Assembly: GCF_006352475.1 (NCBI RefSeq)
Contig: NZ_VCMZ01000001.1
Span: 124,001 to 188,000 of the forward strand
Source: Acinetobacter pullicarnis
GTDB taxonomy: Bacteria; Pseudomonadota; Gammaproteobacteria; Pseudomonadales; Moraxellaceae
Direction of reading: 5' to 3'
DNA: 64,000 nucleotides
The position numbers and the translations under genes are program-made. The number at the start of each line of letters is the position of its first letter. The first letter of the stretch is position 1. The notes beneath the pieces were generated by a model. The model was not told the origin of the DNA. It saw only the letters and a program-made list of their open reading frames with translations, and did no database searches. Below are positions 1 to 10,040 of the stretch, piece after piece.

Positions 1-2273
1 TGGCGTGCTTGAGAATCAGCTTTACTGGTGTATTGACGATCCTTGATGATATCTAAATAGAAACCGCCTAAGTCATTAATACAGAAGTTAGTGAGCGCAC
101 TACAAACTTGATGGAAATTCATGTCGTTGTAGGCTTGCTGGATAGTTTTTTGTACTTCAGCCGCACGTTGTAAAATATATTGATCCAAAGCGATCAACTC
201 ATCTACTGGTAAGCTCTCTGTACTTGGTTTGAAACCATTCAGATTCGCCAATAAGAAGCGCAAGGTATTACGAATACGACGGTAGCTGTCACTGACACGG
301 TTAAAGATTTCTTTACTGGCCGAGATTTCATAGCGATAGTCACTTGACGCAACATAGAGACGTAGGCCATCTGCACCCAATTGTTTAACGATGTCTTCAA
401 GCGGAATAAAGTTACCTAAAGATTTAGATAATTTACGACCTTTTTCATCGACTGTGAAACCATGTGTCAACAAGGCTTTATACGGTGCCTTACCAGTTAC
501 TGCAACAGAAGTCAGTAATGAAGATTGGAACCAACCACGATGTTGATCTGAGCCTTCTAAGTAGAGGTCAGCAGGTGCTTGTAACTCTGGACGTTGTTTA
601 AGTACTCCATAATGAGTTGTACCTGAGTCAAACCACACATCTAAGGTGTCACGCACACAGTTATATTCGGCAGCATCATCACCGATGAAGTCTTTGGCTT
701 CACGGTTAAACCATGCATCAATACCTTCTTTTTCAATCAGTTGTGCGACTTCTTCTAACAACTCTTCTGTGCGAGGATGCAGCTCATTACTATCTTTATG
801 CACGAAGAATGGAATTGGAACGCCCCAAGTCCGTTGACGAGAGATACACCAATCTGGGCGACCATCAATCATCGATTCGAGGCGATTTTTACCCCAATCT
901 GGGACAAATTCAATTTCATTTTCAATGGCATTGAGCGCTTTTTGTCTTAAATTCTGCGCATCCATGCTAATAAACCATTGCGGTGTTGCACGGAAAATAA
1001 TCGGTGATTTATGACGCCAGCAATGCGGATAGCTATGCTTAATCGGTTGATGGGCCCAAAGTTTATTTGATGTAGCCAATTGCTCAATAATTTGTGGGTT
1101 GGCTTTATAAATATGCACACCAGCAAAGATAGGTGCTGTCGGTAAGTACACGCCATTGCCACCAACTGGATTGTCGACTGCCAAGTTATAGAGTAAGCCA
1201 ACTTTATAATCGTCTACACCGTGGCCAGGCGCAGTGTGTACTGCACCCGTACCACTTGCAGCAGTCACGTGATCACCTAAAATAATTGGTACTTGGCGAT
1301 CGGTGATCAGTGGGTGTTGTAAGCTGAGGTTTTCTAAAACACTGCCGCTGAACTCTGCCAATACGGTCACGTCTTCTAATTGGTAACGTTCACAGGCAGA
1401 TTCCACTAAATCACGTGCAAGAATAAGGTTTTGTTGACCTTTTTCAGTTTTTGCTTGAACCAACTGATAGTCGATTTCAGGATGTACGCTGACCGCTTGA
1501 TTCGCAGGTAAGGTCCATGGAGTTGTTGTCCAAATGACCACGTCGGTTGCATCTGTGACTTCAACAGCAACACGCTGAGATAAATCTTTGAGGTCGACAA
1601 TACCAAACCCAACATCAATGGCATCTGATTTTTTATCCTCATATTCAACTTCTGCCTCAGCCAATGCTGAACCACAGTCTATACACCAGTTCACAGGTTT
1701 TAGACCTGGTTGAATATGACCTGCTTTTTGAATCGCACCGAGCGTACGAACAATATCGGCTTCTTGCTTGAAGTTCATGGTGAGATAAGGATTATCCCAA
1801 TCCCCTAAAACGCCCATGCGCATAAATTCTTTTTTCTGCACATCAATTTGGGTATAAGCATATTCACGACAAGCTTTACGGAAATCGGATGCGTTAATAT
1901 TCACACCAACTTTACCGACTTTTTCTTCAACTTTAAGTTCGATTGGTAAACCGTGACAGTCCCAACCTGGTACATAAGGTGCATCGAACCCATCAAGTGT
2001 ACGGCTTTTTACAATAATATCTTTGAGTACTTTATTGACAACATGGCCAAGATGGAGCGTGCCATTGGCATAAGGAGGGCCGTCATGCAAAATATATTTT
2101 TTCTTTCCAATTCGCGACTGACGAATCTGCTGATAAATGTTGTCGGCATACCACTCTTCTAACCATTTAACTTCACGCACCGCCAGATTTGCTTTCATTG
2201 CAAATTCAGTACCTGGAAGGTTGAGTGTGGCTTTGTAGTCCACTGCATTTTCAGTAGTTTGCTTATCGCTCAT
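1..2273 (-). CDS. ileS: Isoleucyl-tRNA synthetase, C-terminal part missing (runs off left edge)
   Basis: Class I aminoacyl-tRNA synthetase that charges tRNA-Ile with isoleucine in the cytoplasm. About 757 codons are visible of a protein usually near 940 residues; the C-terminal anticodon-binding region and any zinc finger lie outside the window. Seen in the translation: the HIGH signature as HDGPPYANGTLHLGH near residue 64, the editing (CP1) domain with a TTPWTLPANQ motif, and the KMSKS loop as KLSKS. The start is the ATG at 2271-2273, giving MSDKQTTENAVDYK. It lies 58 bases downstream of the ribF stop on the same strand, the common ribF-ileS arrangement, so the two are probably co-transcribed. 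Identification is secure from the signatures; only the 3' end is unknown. Confidence 0.97.
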   Translation of the reverse strand, partial: MSDKQTTENAVDYKATLNLPGTEFAMKANLAVREVKWLEEWYADNIYQQIRQSRIGKKKYILHDGPPYANGTLHLGHVVNKVLKDIIVKSRTLDGFDAPYVPGWDCHGLPIELKVEEKVGKVGVNINASDFRKACREYAYTQIDVQKKEFMRMGVLGDWDNPYLTMNFKQEADIVRTLGAIQKAGHIQPGLKPVNWCIDCGSALAEAEVEYEDKKSDAIDVGFGIVDLKDLSQRVAVEVTDATDVVIWTTTPWTLPANQAVSVHPEIDYQLVQAKTEKGQQNLILARDLVESACERYQLEDVTVLAEFSGSVLENLSLQHPLITDRQVPIILGDHVTAASGTGAVHTAPGHGVDDYKVGLLYNLAVDNPVGGNGVYLPTAPIFAGVHIYKANPQIIEQLATSNKLWAHQPIKHSYPHCWRHKSPIIFRATPQWFISMDAQNLRQKALNAIENEIEFVPDWGKNRLESMIDGRPDWCISRQRTWGVPIPFFVHKDSNELHPRTEELLEEVAQLIEKEGIDAWFNREAKDFIGDDAAEYNCVRDTLDVWFDSGTTHYGVLKQRPELQAPADLYLEGSDQHRGWFQSSLLTSVAVTGKAPYKALLTHGFTVDEKGRKLSKSLGNFIPLEDIVKQLGADGLRLYVASSDYRYEISASKEIFNRVSDSYRRIRNTLRFLLANLNGFKPSTESLPVDELIALDQYILQRAAEVQKTIQQAYNDMNFHQVCSALTNFCINDLGGFYLDIIKDRQYTSKADSQAR

Positions 2274-2331
2274 GCAAGTTTTCATCCAATTCAATCAGCT
2301 AAGCTGACGCATTATTCAATAAAATTAAAAG

Positions 2332-3333
2332 TTAAAAAGGAAATTTCGGCGTGGTTTGGCGAAATTCAATTAATTTCACCACATCAGCATCAATTCCTTT
2401 ACGGAGCGCCTCTAAAGAGGGGTAATTCAGTTCACCGTGTAAGTAACTTAGGAAAGTTACCCGCATTAACAAACCATACAGATTAGCAGAAACTTCGGGA
2501 AAATGAACTTCTAATCGCCATTCTGGATGCGTCTGTTTGATCGCAGGCCGTGTACCAACATTGGCTGCACCAAATAAAGCACCGTCTTGGTAACCGAGGA
2601 TACCATTTTGATTAGAATTTTTTGATTTCACTTTCTCAGTTAATGACTGCGTTTCACACACGACCTCAACGGCATAGATACCATTTAAACAAGGTTTATG
2701 TCGATTCATAGCGACATTAATGGTGGGGAAGTTTAAGGTGCGTCCAATTTGATCGCCATATTGTACTCGACCAATCATGCTATATGGACGGCCTAATAAT
2801 TGTGCTGCCTGTGCTAAGTTACCTTCTTGTAGCACTTGGCGAATTCGAGTCGAACTTACGCGCTCACCATTGAGTTCAACGGTATGTAAGTTCGTAACTT
2901 GAAAGCCATAATCACTTAGAAATTCTTTATTGCCTTGACGATTTTTACCAAAATGAAAATCATCACCCAACACTAAACTGTGGGCATTGAGTTTATGCTT
3001 CAGCAGATCTGCAAAAGCTTGTGCACTTAAACTACGGAACGCATCATTAAACTTGGCAACGACAATATAATCGATACCTAATTCAGTTAGATGCTCAACT
3101 TTTTCTCGAAGTGAACTAATACGCGGCGGTGCCTCGTAACCCTTAAAGAACTCTAAAGGCTGGGGTTCAAAAACGATTACCATGGTTTTTAAGCCCAATG
3201 GTTTCGCAATGTTTTTTAACTGCGAAATCATGGCTTGATGTCCTAAATGGACGCCATCAAAATTACCAATGGTTACCGCAGTTTTGGGTAGTTGGAGACT
3301 AGGAGATAAAGCATTTAAGCGTAACAGCTTCAT
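2332..3333 (-). CDS. ribF: Bifunctional riboflavin kinase / FAD synthetase
   Basis: Converts riboflavin to FMN and then FMN to FAD in the cytoplasm. The 333 residues match the family's usual length. The N-terminal nucleotidyltransferase (FAD synthetase) domain carries TIGNFDGVHLGHQ at residues 21-33 and the SSTRIR motif. The C-terminal flavokinase domain begins around residue 180 with GRPYSMIGRVQYGDQ, followed by GRTLNFPTIN, and contains ANVGTRPAI. The ATG at 3333 is the natural start because the protein begins directly with the conserved fold. It is the first gene of the leftward pair with ileS. Nothing unusual is seen. Confidence 0.97.
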   Translation of the reverse strand: MKLLRLNALSPSLQLPKTAVTIGNFDGVHLGHQAMISQLKNIAKPLGLKTMVIVFEPQPLEFFKGYEAPPRISSLREKVEHLTELGIDYIVVAKFNDAFRSLSAQAFADLLKHKLNAHSLVLGDDFHFGKNRQGNKEFLSDYGFQVTNLHTVELNGERVSSTRIRQVLQEGNLAQAAQLLGRPYSMIGRVQYGDQIGRTLNFPTINVAMNRHKPCLNGIYAVEVVCETQSLTEKVKSKNSNQNGILGYQDGALFGAANVGTRPAIKQTHPEWRLEVHFPEVSANLYGLLMRVTFLSYLHGELNYPSLEALRKGIDADVVKLIEFRQTTPKFPF

Positions 3334-3524
3334 GATTTCAAAATCAGCTTAACATTCGAAAGGAGTAATTTTGCCATAATCTCATAAATTCGTCTTGTTG
3401 TTGTGTTTTTACTCAAAAATAATTCTATTGATGCTCCATTATATTTGTTTTTCTTATTGATCTTATAAATATAAATCAATTTTACTTATGTTTTTGAGCG
3501 ATTAAGATACGCTTACCTGCTTTG

Positions 3525-4715
3525 ATGAGAAAACGTACGATGAAAAAGCCATTTTATCAATTAGAACAGCCACAAGAAATCATCCGACAGTTTACCCCAA
3601 ATTGGTTCACCATGACGATGGGAACAGGTGTTGTTGCATTGATTCTACCTGAACTTGCACCCAATCATAGTGGACTGTGGCTGCTTGCCCAGAGTTTATG
3701 GCAATTGAATACTCTGCTATTTATTGTGTTTACCTTATTGTATTTATTGCGTTGGTTGATTTATCCAACGGAGGCGAAGCAGATTTTCTCTCATCCAAGT
3801 ATGGGGCTATTTTTAGGTGCAATACCGATGGGGTTAGCCACAGTCTTAAATGGTTTCCTCAAATTCGGATTCCCTATCTATGGTGAAGTGGCGATCCAAA
3901 TTGCACATTGGCTTTGGTATATCGATATTTCGCTGGCAGTCGCGATTGGGATTGGGGTGCCTTTTTGCATGTTTAGTCGACAAGAGCACCATTTACATCA
4001 AATGACCGCGGTTTGGTTATTGCCAATCGTCGCCTGTGAAGTTGCTGCGACCTCTGGTGGTTTGTTGTTACATTATTTGCCAGCCAATGGGCAGAGCCTT
4101 GCGATTTTACTTGGTAGCTATACCTTGTGGGGAATGTCGGTACTGCCAGCTTTTGCGATATTAACGATTTTGATGTTGCGCTTGGCATTGCATCAACTCC
4201 CAGGCAAAGAACTTGCAATTACAGGTTGGCTCGCACTTGGGCCAATTGGTACAGGAGCATTGGCCTTATTGGTCCTTGGCAATGAAGCGCAACCGCTTTT
4301 GGCCCAGTTTGGATTGATTGATTTCGGTACCGCTCTTAAACAGCTTGGGCTGTTCAGTAGTTTGGTCCTTTTAGGTTTTGGTTTTTGGTGGTTTGCGATC
4401 GCTGTTTTAATTACCCTCAGCCATCTTAAAAATCGCTTGCCTTTTAACCTTGGTTGGTGGGCACTGACTTTCCCATTGGGGGTATTTACCTTGGCAATAT
4501 TCAATTTAGCGCAACAGATGCAACTTGAGCTGATTCGGAATATTGGGTTGGGGTTCGCAAGTATTTTGATTGTACTCTGGAGCATGGTTATGCTGAAGAC
4601 TTTAGTTGGCATTTATAACGGTGGTTTATTTTTTTCACCTTGTCTCAAAAGCTTTCTTGAGAAAACAACACCAGCTTGCAATACCTTAGTTCAAGATAAA
4701 GCAACGAACGATTGA
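3525..4715 (+). CDS. TDT-family (TehA/SLAC1-like) membrane transporter
   Basis: A roughly 396-residue integral membrane protein with about ten hydrophobic segments. The N-terminal block PNWFTMTMGTGVVALI is typical of the tellurite-resistance/dicarboxylate transporter (TDT) superfamily, which includes TehA, yeast Mae1 and Ssu1 and plant SLAC1. Members move small anions such as malate, sulfite or chloride across the inner membrane; the substrate here cannot be read from sequence. An ATG at 3525 or 3540 could start the protein; 3525 is used, and neither has a strong ribosome binding site. The gene stands alone and converges on a TetR regulator. A sulfite or dicarboxylate exporter role is possible but is inference. 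Confidence 0.85.
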   Translation: MRKRTMKKPFYQLEQPQEIIRQFTPNWFTMTMGTGVVALILPELAPNHSGLWLLAQSLWQLNTLLFIVFTLLYLLRWLIYPTEAKQIFSHPSMGLFLGAIPMGLATVLNGFLKFGFPIYGEVAIQIAHWLWYIDISLAVAIGIGVPFCMFSRQEHHLHQMTAVWLLPIVACEVAATSGGLLLHYLPANGQSLAILLGSYTLWGMSVLPAFAILTILMLRLALHQLPGKELAITGWLALGPIGTGALALLVLGNEAQPLLAQFGLIDFGTALKQLGLFSSLVLLGFGFWWFAIAVLITLSHLKNRLPFNLGWWALTFPLGVFTLAIFNLAQQMQLELIRNIGLGFASILIVLWSMVMLKTLVGIYNGGLFFSPCLKSFLEKTTPACNTLVQDKATND

Positions 4716-4870
4716 GTGAAAAAGGAGCTGTGCTGAAAGAGATGAATTGAATGTGCTTAGAGACAGATTTAAATTGGTCTGAATAGAATGTATGGCAGGG
4801 TTAAGCAGTGTGGATCGAGGTATTGACGTTATTTTAATTATTTATGCATGTGGTGCAGCTGTTTTGAATG

Positions 4871-4919
4871 GAAAAATAAAAAATTTGGCGACCATAGTTG
4901 ATCTATGGTCGTATGCCAA
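4871..4919 (-). terminator. Rho-independent terminator of the TetR gene
   Basis: The arms at 4890-4897 (gaccatag) and 4903-4910 (ctatggtc) pair perfectly around a 5-base loop. The flanks ttggc (4885-4889) and gccaa (4915-4919) extend the stem past a 4-base bulge. Read on the minus strand, the hairpin is followed by a T-rich tract (complement of 4871-4884), as expected for termination of the TetR gene ending at 4956. It may also help end the convergent transporter transcript, although no T-run follows on the plus strand. Confidence 0.75.
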
Positions 4920-4955
4920 AATAAACGGAACAATTGATCCGGTCATTAAGGGGAA

Positions 4956-5567
4956 TTATCTAGGTACAATGCCGTAAAGAATTAAATGAACGGTATGTTC
5001 GATACTGCGCTGATACATACTACGGTTACGTAAGGTCTTTCCTGTGAGCATTTCAATTTGGGTACTGAAATCCGCATAGTTCTGAGTCATTCCCCAGATA
5101 TTGATAATCAATAATTCAGGATCAATATCAGTCGAAATTTTACCTTGTTCTTGCCAAGTCAAAATGACTTTTGCTTTACGTTTAAATAACTTTTTTAAAG
5201 GACCCTTTAAAATCGTTAAAATATGAGGTGCACCTTGAATCACCTCTAATGCATAAAGTTTTGACGCTTTCGGCTGATGACGAGAAACATCAATTTTTTG
5301 AATAAGATATTCAGTGAGTGCCTCGGCCGGTTCGAGTTCAGCCTTGAGCACCTGCAGTGGTGCTAACCACTTTTGCATGACGGTGGTCAGTACTTCTACA
5401 TATAATGCTTCTTTATTTTCGTAGTAATAGAAAATATTAGATTTATGCATTTTTGCCAATTGCGCAATTTCATCTAAGCTCGCACCGTTAAAACCATATT
5501 GTGAAAATACGTCTAGCGCAGCTGCTAGAAGTTGGTGCCGTTTTTGCGTACTTTTCTTTTGTTCCAT
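4956..5567 (-). CDS. TetR-family transcriptional regulator, RutR/YcdC-like
   Basis: A 203-residue DNA-binding repressor-type protein. Residues 10-55 form the TetR helix-turn-helix (LLAAALDVFSQYGFNGASLD, then IAQLAKMHKSNIFYYYENKE). The C-terminal part, with GAPHILTILKGPLKKL and a NIWGMTQNYADFSTQ block, resembles the RutR/YcdC ligand-binding domain. RutR in Escherichia coli responds to uracil or thymine and controls pyrimidine use. No pyrimidine genes are adjacent here, so the ligand and targets are open. It is a single gene, convergent with the TDT transporter and followed by its own terminator. The family call is secure; the RutR sub-assignment is moderate. Confidence 0.9.
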   Translation of the reverse strand: MEQKKSTQKRHQLLAAALDVFSQYGFNGASLDEIAQLAKMHKSNIFYYYENKEALYVEVLTTVMQKWLAPLQVLKAELEPAEALTEYLIQKIDVSRHQPKASKLYALEVIQGAPHILTILKGPLKKLFKRKAKVILTWQEQGKISTDIDPELLIINIWGMTQNYADFSTQIEMLTGKTLRNRSMYQRSIEHTVHLILYGIVPR

Positions 5568-5871
5568 CGCATATCATTACAGTTAAGAAAGGGTAGTTAA
5601 ATTGTACGGTAAAAAGATGGGTTTGTTGACAGGGGAATAGGCTATTTTAGAAATATAATGAAGATTTATTGTGTAGTAAAATTAATTAAAGTTGTATTTA
5701 GTGGTTTTGATTGTTTGTATTTTGATCAAGTACGTTTAACTAAAGTTAATAGTGTTCGTTTTCATCGAGAACCAATCTTTTTGTTTTTGTTAAGTTATTC
5801 TAATTTCTAAAATGTTATATTTAATTTTAATTAAAGATCAGTAGCTTAAGAAAAACTACTAATCCATATGT
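5568..5871. other. AT-rich intergenic region upstream of the TetR gene
   Basis: About 300 bases between the start of the TetR gene and the end of ssuB, both on the minus strand. It must hold the TetR promoter. I see no open reading frame with a credible start and no strong hairpin; a weak 5-base stem (agtag/ctact) near 5842-5862 is the only hint of an ssu operon terminator. Confidence 0.6.
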
Positions 5872-6663
5872 TTAAGTCGCGAGTACAGCCTGTAAAACTT
5901 TTTGTTCTATTTCTGCAAATTTTACATCTTTTTGCCTTGGTCGTGGCAGATCAACTTTAAATTGTTGGGCAATATGGCCTTGATCAAGCAGAATAATACG
6001 ATCTGCAAGTTGTACTGCTTCATTCACATCATGTGTAACTAAAATGGCAGTAAAGCCTTGTTCATACCAAAGTTGCTCGATTAAACGCTGCATATCTAAT
6101 CGGGTTAAGGCATCAAGTGCGCCTAAAGGCTCATCAAGCAGTAAAATTTTAGGTGTATGGGACAAGGCGCGTGCTAATGCGGTACGTTGTCGCTGCCCTC
6201 CAGAAAGTTGCGTTGGCCAAAAATCTGACTTTTCTTTAAGTCCTACTTTTTCAAGTAATTGTTGTGCCTTCGGATAAGCCTGTTTGTTTAAGCCCAATTG
6301 AATATTCTGAAGAATGCTTTTCCAAGGCAATAGTCGTGGGTCTTGGAACATGACTCTAATATCTGCACTAATAATGCCTTCCCTAAAGTGCTGTGCGGAT
6401 TTAAATTTAATTTCACCATAGCTTGGCTGCTCTAAATCGGCAATGAGTCGTAATAGCGTACTTTTTCCACAACCACTTCGCCCCACGATCGCGACAAACT
6501 CTCCAGATTGGATATGCAAGTCGAGGTCTTCGAGGACGTTTACATCACCATAAAATTTATGTAATTGTTCAATCAGAATTTCTGCGCCAATTTTGGGTTG
6601 TACATCGTGCTCGGTTGTCGTTTGAAGCTCATTGGCATATTGTTGAATGCTAAGATCCGTCAT
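5872..6663 (-). CDS. ssuB: Aliphatic sulfonate ABC transporter, ATP-binding protein
   Basis: ATPase subunit that powers import of alkanesulfonates as sulfur sources at the inner membrane. The 263 residues contain Walker A (GRSGCGKST, about residues 57-65), the Q-loop region [10 protein letters not shown], the ABC signature [15 protein letters not shown], Walker B (ILLLDEP) and the switch histidine in [16 protein letters not shown] is typical of the nitrate/sulfonate/taurine subfamily. It starts 13 bases after the ssuC stop and is the last gene of the operon ssuA-ssuD-ssuC-ssuB. The neighbouring monooxygenase ssuD makes sulfonate a better call than taurine or nitrate. Confidence 0.93.
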   Translation of the reverse strand: MTDLSIQQYANELQTTTEHDVQPKIGAEILIEQLHKFYGDVNVLEDLDLHIQSGEFVAIVGRSGCGKSTLLRLIADLEQPSYGEIKFKSAQHFREGIISADIRVMFQDPRLLPWKSILQNIQLGLNKQAYPKAQQLLEKVGLKEKSDFWPTQLSGGQRQRTALARALSHTPKILLLDEPLGALDALTRLDMQRLIEQLWYEQGFTAILVTHDVNEAVQLADRIILLDQGHIAQQFKVDLPRPRQKDVKFAEIEQKVLQAVLAT

Positions 6664-6676
6664 CGTCTATTCCTCA

Positions 6677-7489
6677 TTAATGTTGATAGCCTGAATGCCA
6701 ACGTAATAAATATTTTTCTAAAGTCACCGCTAAAATATCGGCAAATTTACCAAGTAGGGCATAAAGCAAAATACCGACCAATACGATATCCGTTTGTAAA
6801 AACTCTCGCGCATTCATCGTCATATAACCAATGCCTGATTGTGCTGAGATCGTTTCAGCGACAATAAGTAGCACCCAAACCAGACCTAAGGAAAAGCGTA
6901 AGCCAACTAAGATCGAGGGGAGCGCACCAGGGAAAATAATATTTTTATAAAGCTGCCAACGATTGAGTCCGTAACTTTTCCCCATCTCAATGAGTTGTGG
7001 GTCGACAGAACGGATCCCATGATAGGTATTGATATAAATTGGAAAAAATACGCCTACTGCGACTAAGAATAATTTGGCGGACTCATCAATACCGAACCAA
7101 AGAATCACCAATGGAATAAGCGCGAGTGCAGGGATATTACGAATCATCTGCAAGGTGGTATCTAATAGGGTTGAGGCCATTTTAGATGAGCCATTCAGTA
7201 AACCTAAAAATAAACCAAGACCACCACCAATCAGTAAACCGACCAAGGCACGTGCAGCACTGACCTGCACGTGCTGCCATAATTCACCACTGAGCAGAAG
7301 TTTCCAAAATGCTGAAACCACGGCAGAAGGGGCCGGTAGAATTCGACTCTGGAGAATGCCACTCATGGAAGCCAATTGCCAAAAGCTAATTAAAACAATG
7401 GGGACCAGCCAAGGCAGTACGCTTTGAAACAGGCGAGATGTTCCACGTGAAATCAGGTGTGGTTTCGCTGGAGTAAATACTTTGCTCAT
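6677..7489 (-). CDS. ssuC: Aliphatic sulfonate ABC transporter, permease
   Basis: Inner-membrane channel subunit, 270 residues, with about six membrane segments. The permease-ATPase contact motif (EAA loop) is visible around [20 protein letters not shown] followed by [17 protein letters not shown], as in binding-protein-dependent permeases of the SsuC/TauC group. The ATG at 7489 overlaps the ssuD stop by four bases (ATGA), indicating translational coupling. It works with SsuB and the lipoprotein SsuA to import alkanesulfonates. Confidence 0.93.
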   Translation of the reverse strand: MSKVFTPAKPHLISRGTSRLFQSVLPWLVPIVLISFWQLASMSGILQSRILPAPSAVVSAFWKLLLSGELWQHVQVSAARALVGLLIGGGLGLFLGLLNGSSKMASTLLDTTLQMIRNIPALALIPLVILWFGIDESAKLFLVAVGVFFPIYINTYHGIRSVDPQLIEMGKSYGLNRWQLYKNIIFPGALPSILVGLRFSLGLVWVLLIVAETISAQSGIGYMTMNAREFLQTDIVLVGILLYALLGKFADILAVTLEKYLLRWHSGYQH

Positions 7490-8661
7490 GCTGACTCCTT
7501 TGCAGTTTTATGCTGTTGTGTCTCATCGGGCGTATAGCTATTTGCCACGATTTCACCAAAGGGGCCAGTTAGATTGGGTTGGACAAGTTTTTTACGGGTT
7601 TCGATCGGTAGCAGTGGAAAGACCAATTCAGCAAAACGGATGGACTCTTCTAAATGTGGGTAGCCAGAGAAAATAAAGGTATCGATACCGAGGTCAGCAT
7701 ATGCTTGAATACGATCTGCCACGGTCTGTGGGTCACCAACCAAGGCGGTTCCTGCACCGCCACGGACTAAGCCGACACCTGCCCATAAGTTGGGAGAGAC
7801 TTCAAGCTTGCTACGGTCACCTTGGTGTAATTCAGACATCCGGCGCTGGCCAACTGAATCCATTTGTTTGAATTTCTTTTGTGCCGCAGCAATAGTGGCA
7901 TCATCGACATATTGAAGCAGTTGCTCTGCTGCACTCCATGCCTCTTCATTGCTTTCACGAACAATGACATGCAAACGAATACCATAATTTAGACTTCTGC
8001 CTTTGGCCGCTGCTTTGGCTTTTACATTTTCGATTTTCTCTTTGACTGCTGCCGGTGGTTCACCCCAAGTGAGATAGGTATCGACCTGTGACGTTGCTAA
8101 TTCAACGGCATCATCGGATGAACCGCCAAACCAAAGCGGTGGGTAGGGCTGTTGAATAGGGGGATAAAGCAGTTTGGCATCATCTACTTTTAGCTGTTGA
8201 CCATGAAAGCTATACGATTCACCTGTATGTGAACGCGTCAAAATTTCACGCCAAATCGTGACATATTCAGCCGCAGTTTTATAACGTGTTGCATGATCCT
8301 CATAAATACCATCCCCTTTTAACTCTTGTTCATCGCCACCCGTGACTAAGTTGAGCAGTACTCGGCCATTGGATAAGCGATCAAAGGTAGATGCCATCCG
8401 AGCTGCCAGTGCCGGGGTTGTTACACCCGGTCGCAATGCCACAAGGAATTTTAGGTTTTTGGTCGCATCAATCAGGCTGGCCGCTGCAATCCATGGATCT
8501 TCACAAGAGCGCCCTGTTGGAATAAGAACACCTTCATAACCGAGGTTATCGACAGCAACTGCAATTTGCTTCATATAGGCATGATCAACTTGGCGTGCGC
8601 CTTTACTGGTACCAAGATAGCGACTATCACCATGCGTGGGAATAAACCAAAAAATTTTCAT
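7486..8661 (-). CDS. ssuD: FMNH2-dependent alkanesulfonate monooxygenase
   Basis: Desulfonates alkanesulfonates to aldehyde and sulfite using reduced flavin, supplying sulfur in the cytoplasm. The luciferase-like fold begins [20 protein letters not shown], very like known SsuD, and continues through [20 protein letters not shown] and [12 protein letters not shown] place the start at the ATG at 8661 (391 residues, close to the E. coli 381) because an AAGGA ribosome binding site sits just upstream and the fold begins there; a longer reading frame to 8739 would add 26 unconserved residues. No ssuE flavin reductase gene is seen in the operon, so FMNH2 must come from a reductase encoded elsewhere. 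Confidence 0.96.
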   Translation of the reverse strand: MKIFWFIPTHGDSRYLGTSKGARQVDHAYMKQIAVAVDNLGYEGVLIPTGRSCEDPWIAAASLIDATKNLKFLVALRPGVTTPALAARMASTFDRLSNGRVLLNLVTGGDEQELKGDGIYEDHATRYKTAAEYVTIWREILTRSHTGESYSFHGQQLKVDDAKLLYPPIQQPYPPLWFGGSSDDAVELATSQVDTYLTWGEPPAAVKEKIENVKAKAAAKGRSLNYGIRLHVIVRESNEEAWSAAEQLLQYVDDATIAAAQKKFKQMDSVGQRRMSELHQGDRSKLEVSPNLWAGVGLVRGGAGTALVGDPQTVADRIQAYADLGIDTFIFSGYPHLEESIRFAELVFPLLPIETRKKLVQPNLTGPFGEIVANSYTPDETQQHKTAKESA

Positions 8662-8761
8662 TGTATGATCCTTAAAAGACGATTTGTATAGTGAATTGGC
8701 AGGCTTAAAAGTGAATTGAGAGTGCAAAAAAGATTGCATAACTAGGCGGGAGTAAGCTGAG

Positions 8762-9721
8762 TTACTTCGCTAAGACAGCATCCTGAATGTTGATTTTGTT
8801 TGGGATTAGGCGTTGCTGATAGAAAGCATCGGCAACATATTGTTGTTCTTTGCTTACCGCATTGGAGATGGGGCGAACACCAAAACCCATACGCGAAATC
8901 GAGCTTTTAAGTACAGAAAAAGGGAGGCCAGTTGGTTTTTCCAACAGCTTCGCGGCTTCATTCTGATGGGTTGCAACCCATTGGGTGCTATTGTTAAGTT
9001 CATGAATGACCGTTTTTAAAAGCTGAGGATGTTGTTGCGCAAAACTTTTGTCTGCCAAATAAAACTGATAGTTGTTTACTCGGTTTTGTCCAGTTGCGAT
9101 GACTTTGGCACCAAGTTGTTGTTCTGCAGCAGCAAAGAAGGGATCCCAAATAACCCATGCATCGACCACACCTTTTTCAAAGGCAGCACGGGCATCGGCT
9201 GGTGGTAGATAAATCACTTGAATGTCATCTAATTTGAGTTGGTTGGCTTCCAAAATTTTCAGTAATAAATAATGAACATTAGAACCTTTATTTAAAACGA
9301 CACGTTTGCCTTTTAAATCGTTGATGCTATTGATGTTTGAGTCTTTAGGTACAATCAGTGCTTCTGCCAAAGGTGCCGCTGGCTGATTGGCGACATAGAC
9401 TAAATTGGGGCTGGCTGCTTGAGCAAAAATTGGGGGGGCTTCACCAGCCTCACCAAAAACCACACTGCCGACATTTAAACCTTCAAGTAACTGCGGTCCT
9501 GCAGGAAACTCAACCCACTTTATATTGATGCCTTGGGCTTTTAAAGTTCGATCTAGGTCACCACGCGCTTTGACTAACGGGAGTAGGCCATATTTTTGAT
9601 AGCCAATATTTAATGTGGTTATGGATTCGGGTTGCTTTTGGCATGCGCTTAGCATCATCGCAACAACACTCAGACCAATATAAGTGAATTGTTTTAATCG
9701 AGGAGGAAGATTGCGTTTCAT
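8762..9721 (-). CDS. ssuA: Aliphatic sulfonate-binding lipoprotein
   Basis: Solute-binding component that captures alkanesulfonates outside the inner membrane. The mature part begins near [20 protein letters not shown], typical of the SsuA/NitT-TauT binding proteins, and includes [20 protein letters not shown] and [15 protein letters not shown]. The signal sequence ends in a lipobox (MLSAC), so it is predicted to be membrane-anchored rather than a free periplasmic protein as in E. coli. The ATG at 9721 is preferred because AAGG lies seven bases upstream; an upstream TTG at 9748 is the alternative. First gene of the ssu operon, 100 bases before ssuD. Confidence 0.92.
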   Translation of the reverse strand: MKRNLPPRLKQFTYIGLSVVAMMLSACQKQPESITTLNIGYQKYGLLPLVKARGDLDRTLKAQGINIKWVEFPAGPQLLEGLNVGSVVFGEAGEAPPIFAQAASPNLVYVANQPAAPLAEALIVPKDSNINSINDLKGKRVVLNKGSNVHYLLLKILEANQLKLDDIQVIYLPPADARAAFEKGVVDAWVIWDPFFAAAEQQLGAKVIATGQNRVNNYQFYLADKSFAQQHPQLLKTVIHELNNSTQWVATHQNEAAKLLEKPTGLPFSVLKSSISRMGFGVRPISNAVSKEQQYVADAFYQQRLIPNKINIQDAVLAK

Positions 9722-10014
9722 AAAATGCCTTAAGCGTGTTTTGATCAAACAGATACGCTAATCGGCTTTTGATTCCAAAAAAAATAAAAAAATGGGATTT
9801 AATCATTAGAAAAAAAGATAAAAGAAAATAAGCATTACTTATTCGTTATAGCGATTTCAATGTGAATGCTATTTTTTTATAGAAGCAACATAAGTAATTG
9901 AATTATATTTATTAATTATAAGGCTGATGCCAGCATATTTTATAGCGTCAATCTATGCTGGCTATCGAGCCGTCGAAGCTAAGCCTGAATTTAAATATCG
10001 ATATTTAAAATTGA
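9722..10014. other. Promoter region of the ssu operon and 3' flank of argA
   Basis: About 290 bases with no credible gene. The part next to 9721-9900 should hold the leftward ssu promoter; sulfur-limitation control by a CysB/Cbl-type activator would be expected from the pathway, but no site can be assigned by eye. A perfect palindrome at 9990-10009 and the adjoining hairpin are listed separately. Confidence 0.5.
9990..10009. repeat. Perfect 20-base AT-rich palindrome
   Basis: The sequence tttaaatatcgatatttaaa equals its own reverse complement over 20 bases. It lies just beyond the hairpin that follows argA. It may strengthen termination or act as a protein-binding site; function is unknown. 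Confidence 0.6.
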
Positions 10015-10037
10015 GAAATACCCGCTGCAGGTATTTC
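10015..10037 (-). terminator. Probable terminator of argA
   Basis: The arms gaaatacc (10015-10022) and ggtatttc (10030-10037) pair perfectly around a 7-base loop, only a few bases after the argA stop. On the minus strand a T-rich but interrupted stretch follows (tcaatttta), so this is a moderately good intrinsic terminator. Confidence 0.6.
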
Positions 10038-10040
10038 GGG

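Noticed and set aside
4792..4977. 61-codon plus-strand reading frame
   Set aside because: It covers the terminator hairpin and runs into the 3' end of the TetR gene on the other strand; no ribosome binding site or recognisable domain.
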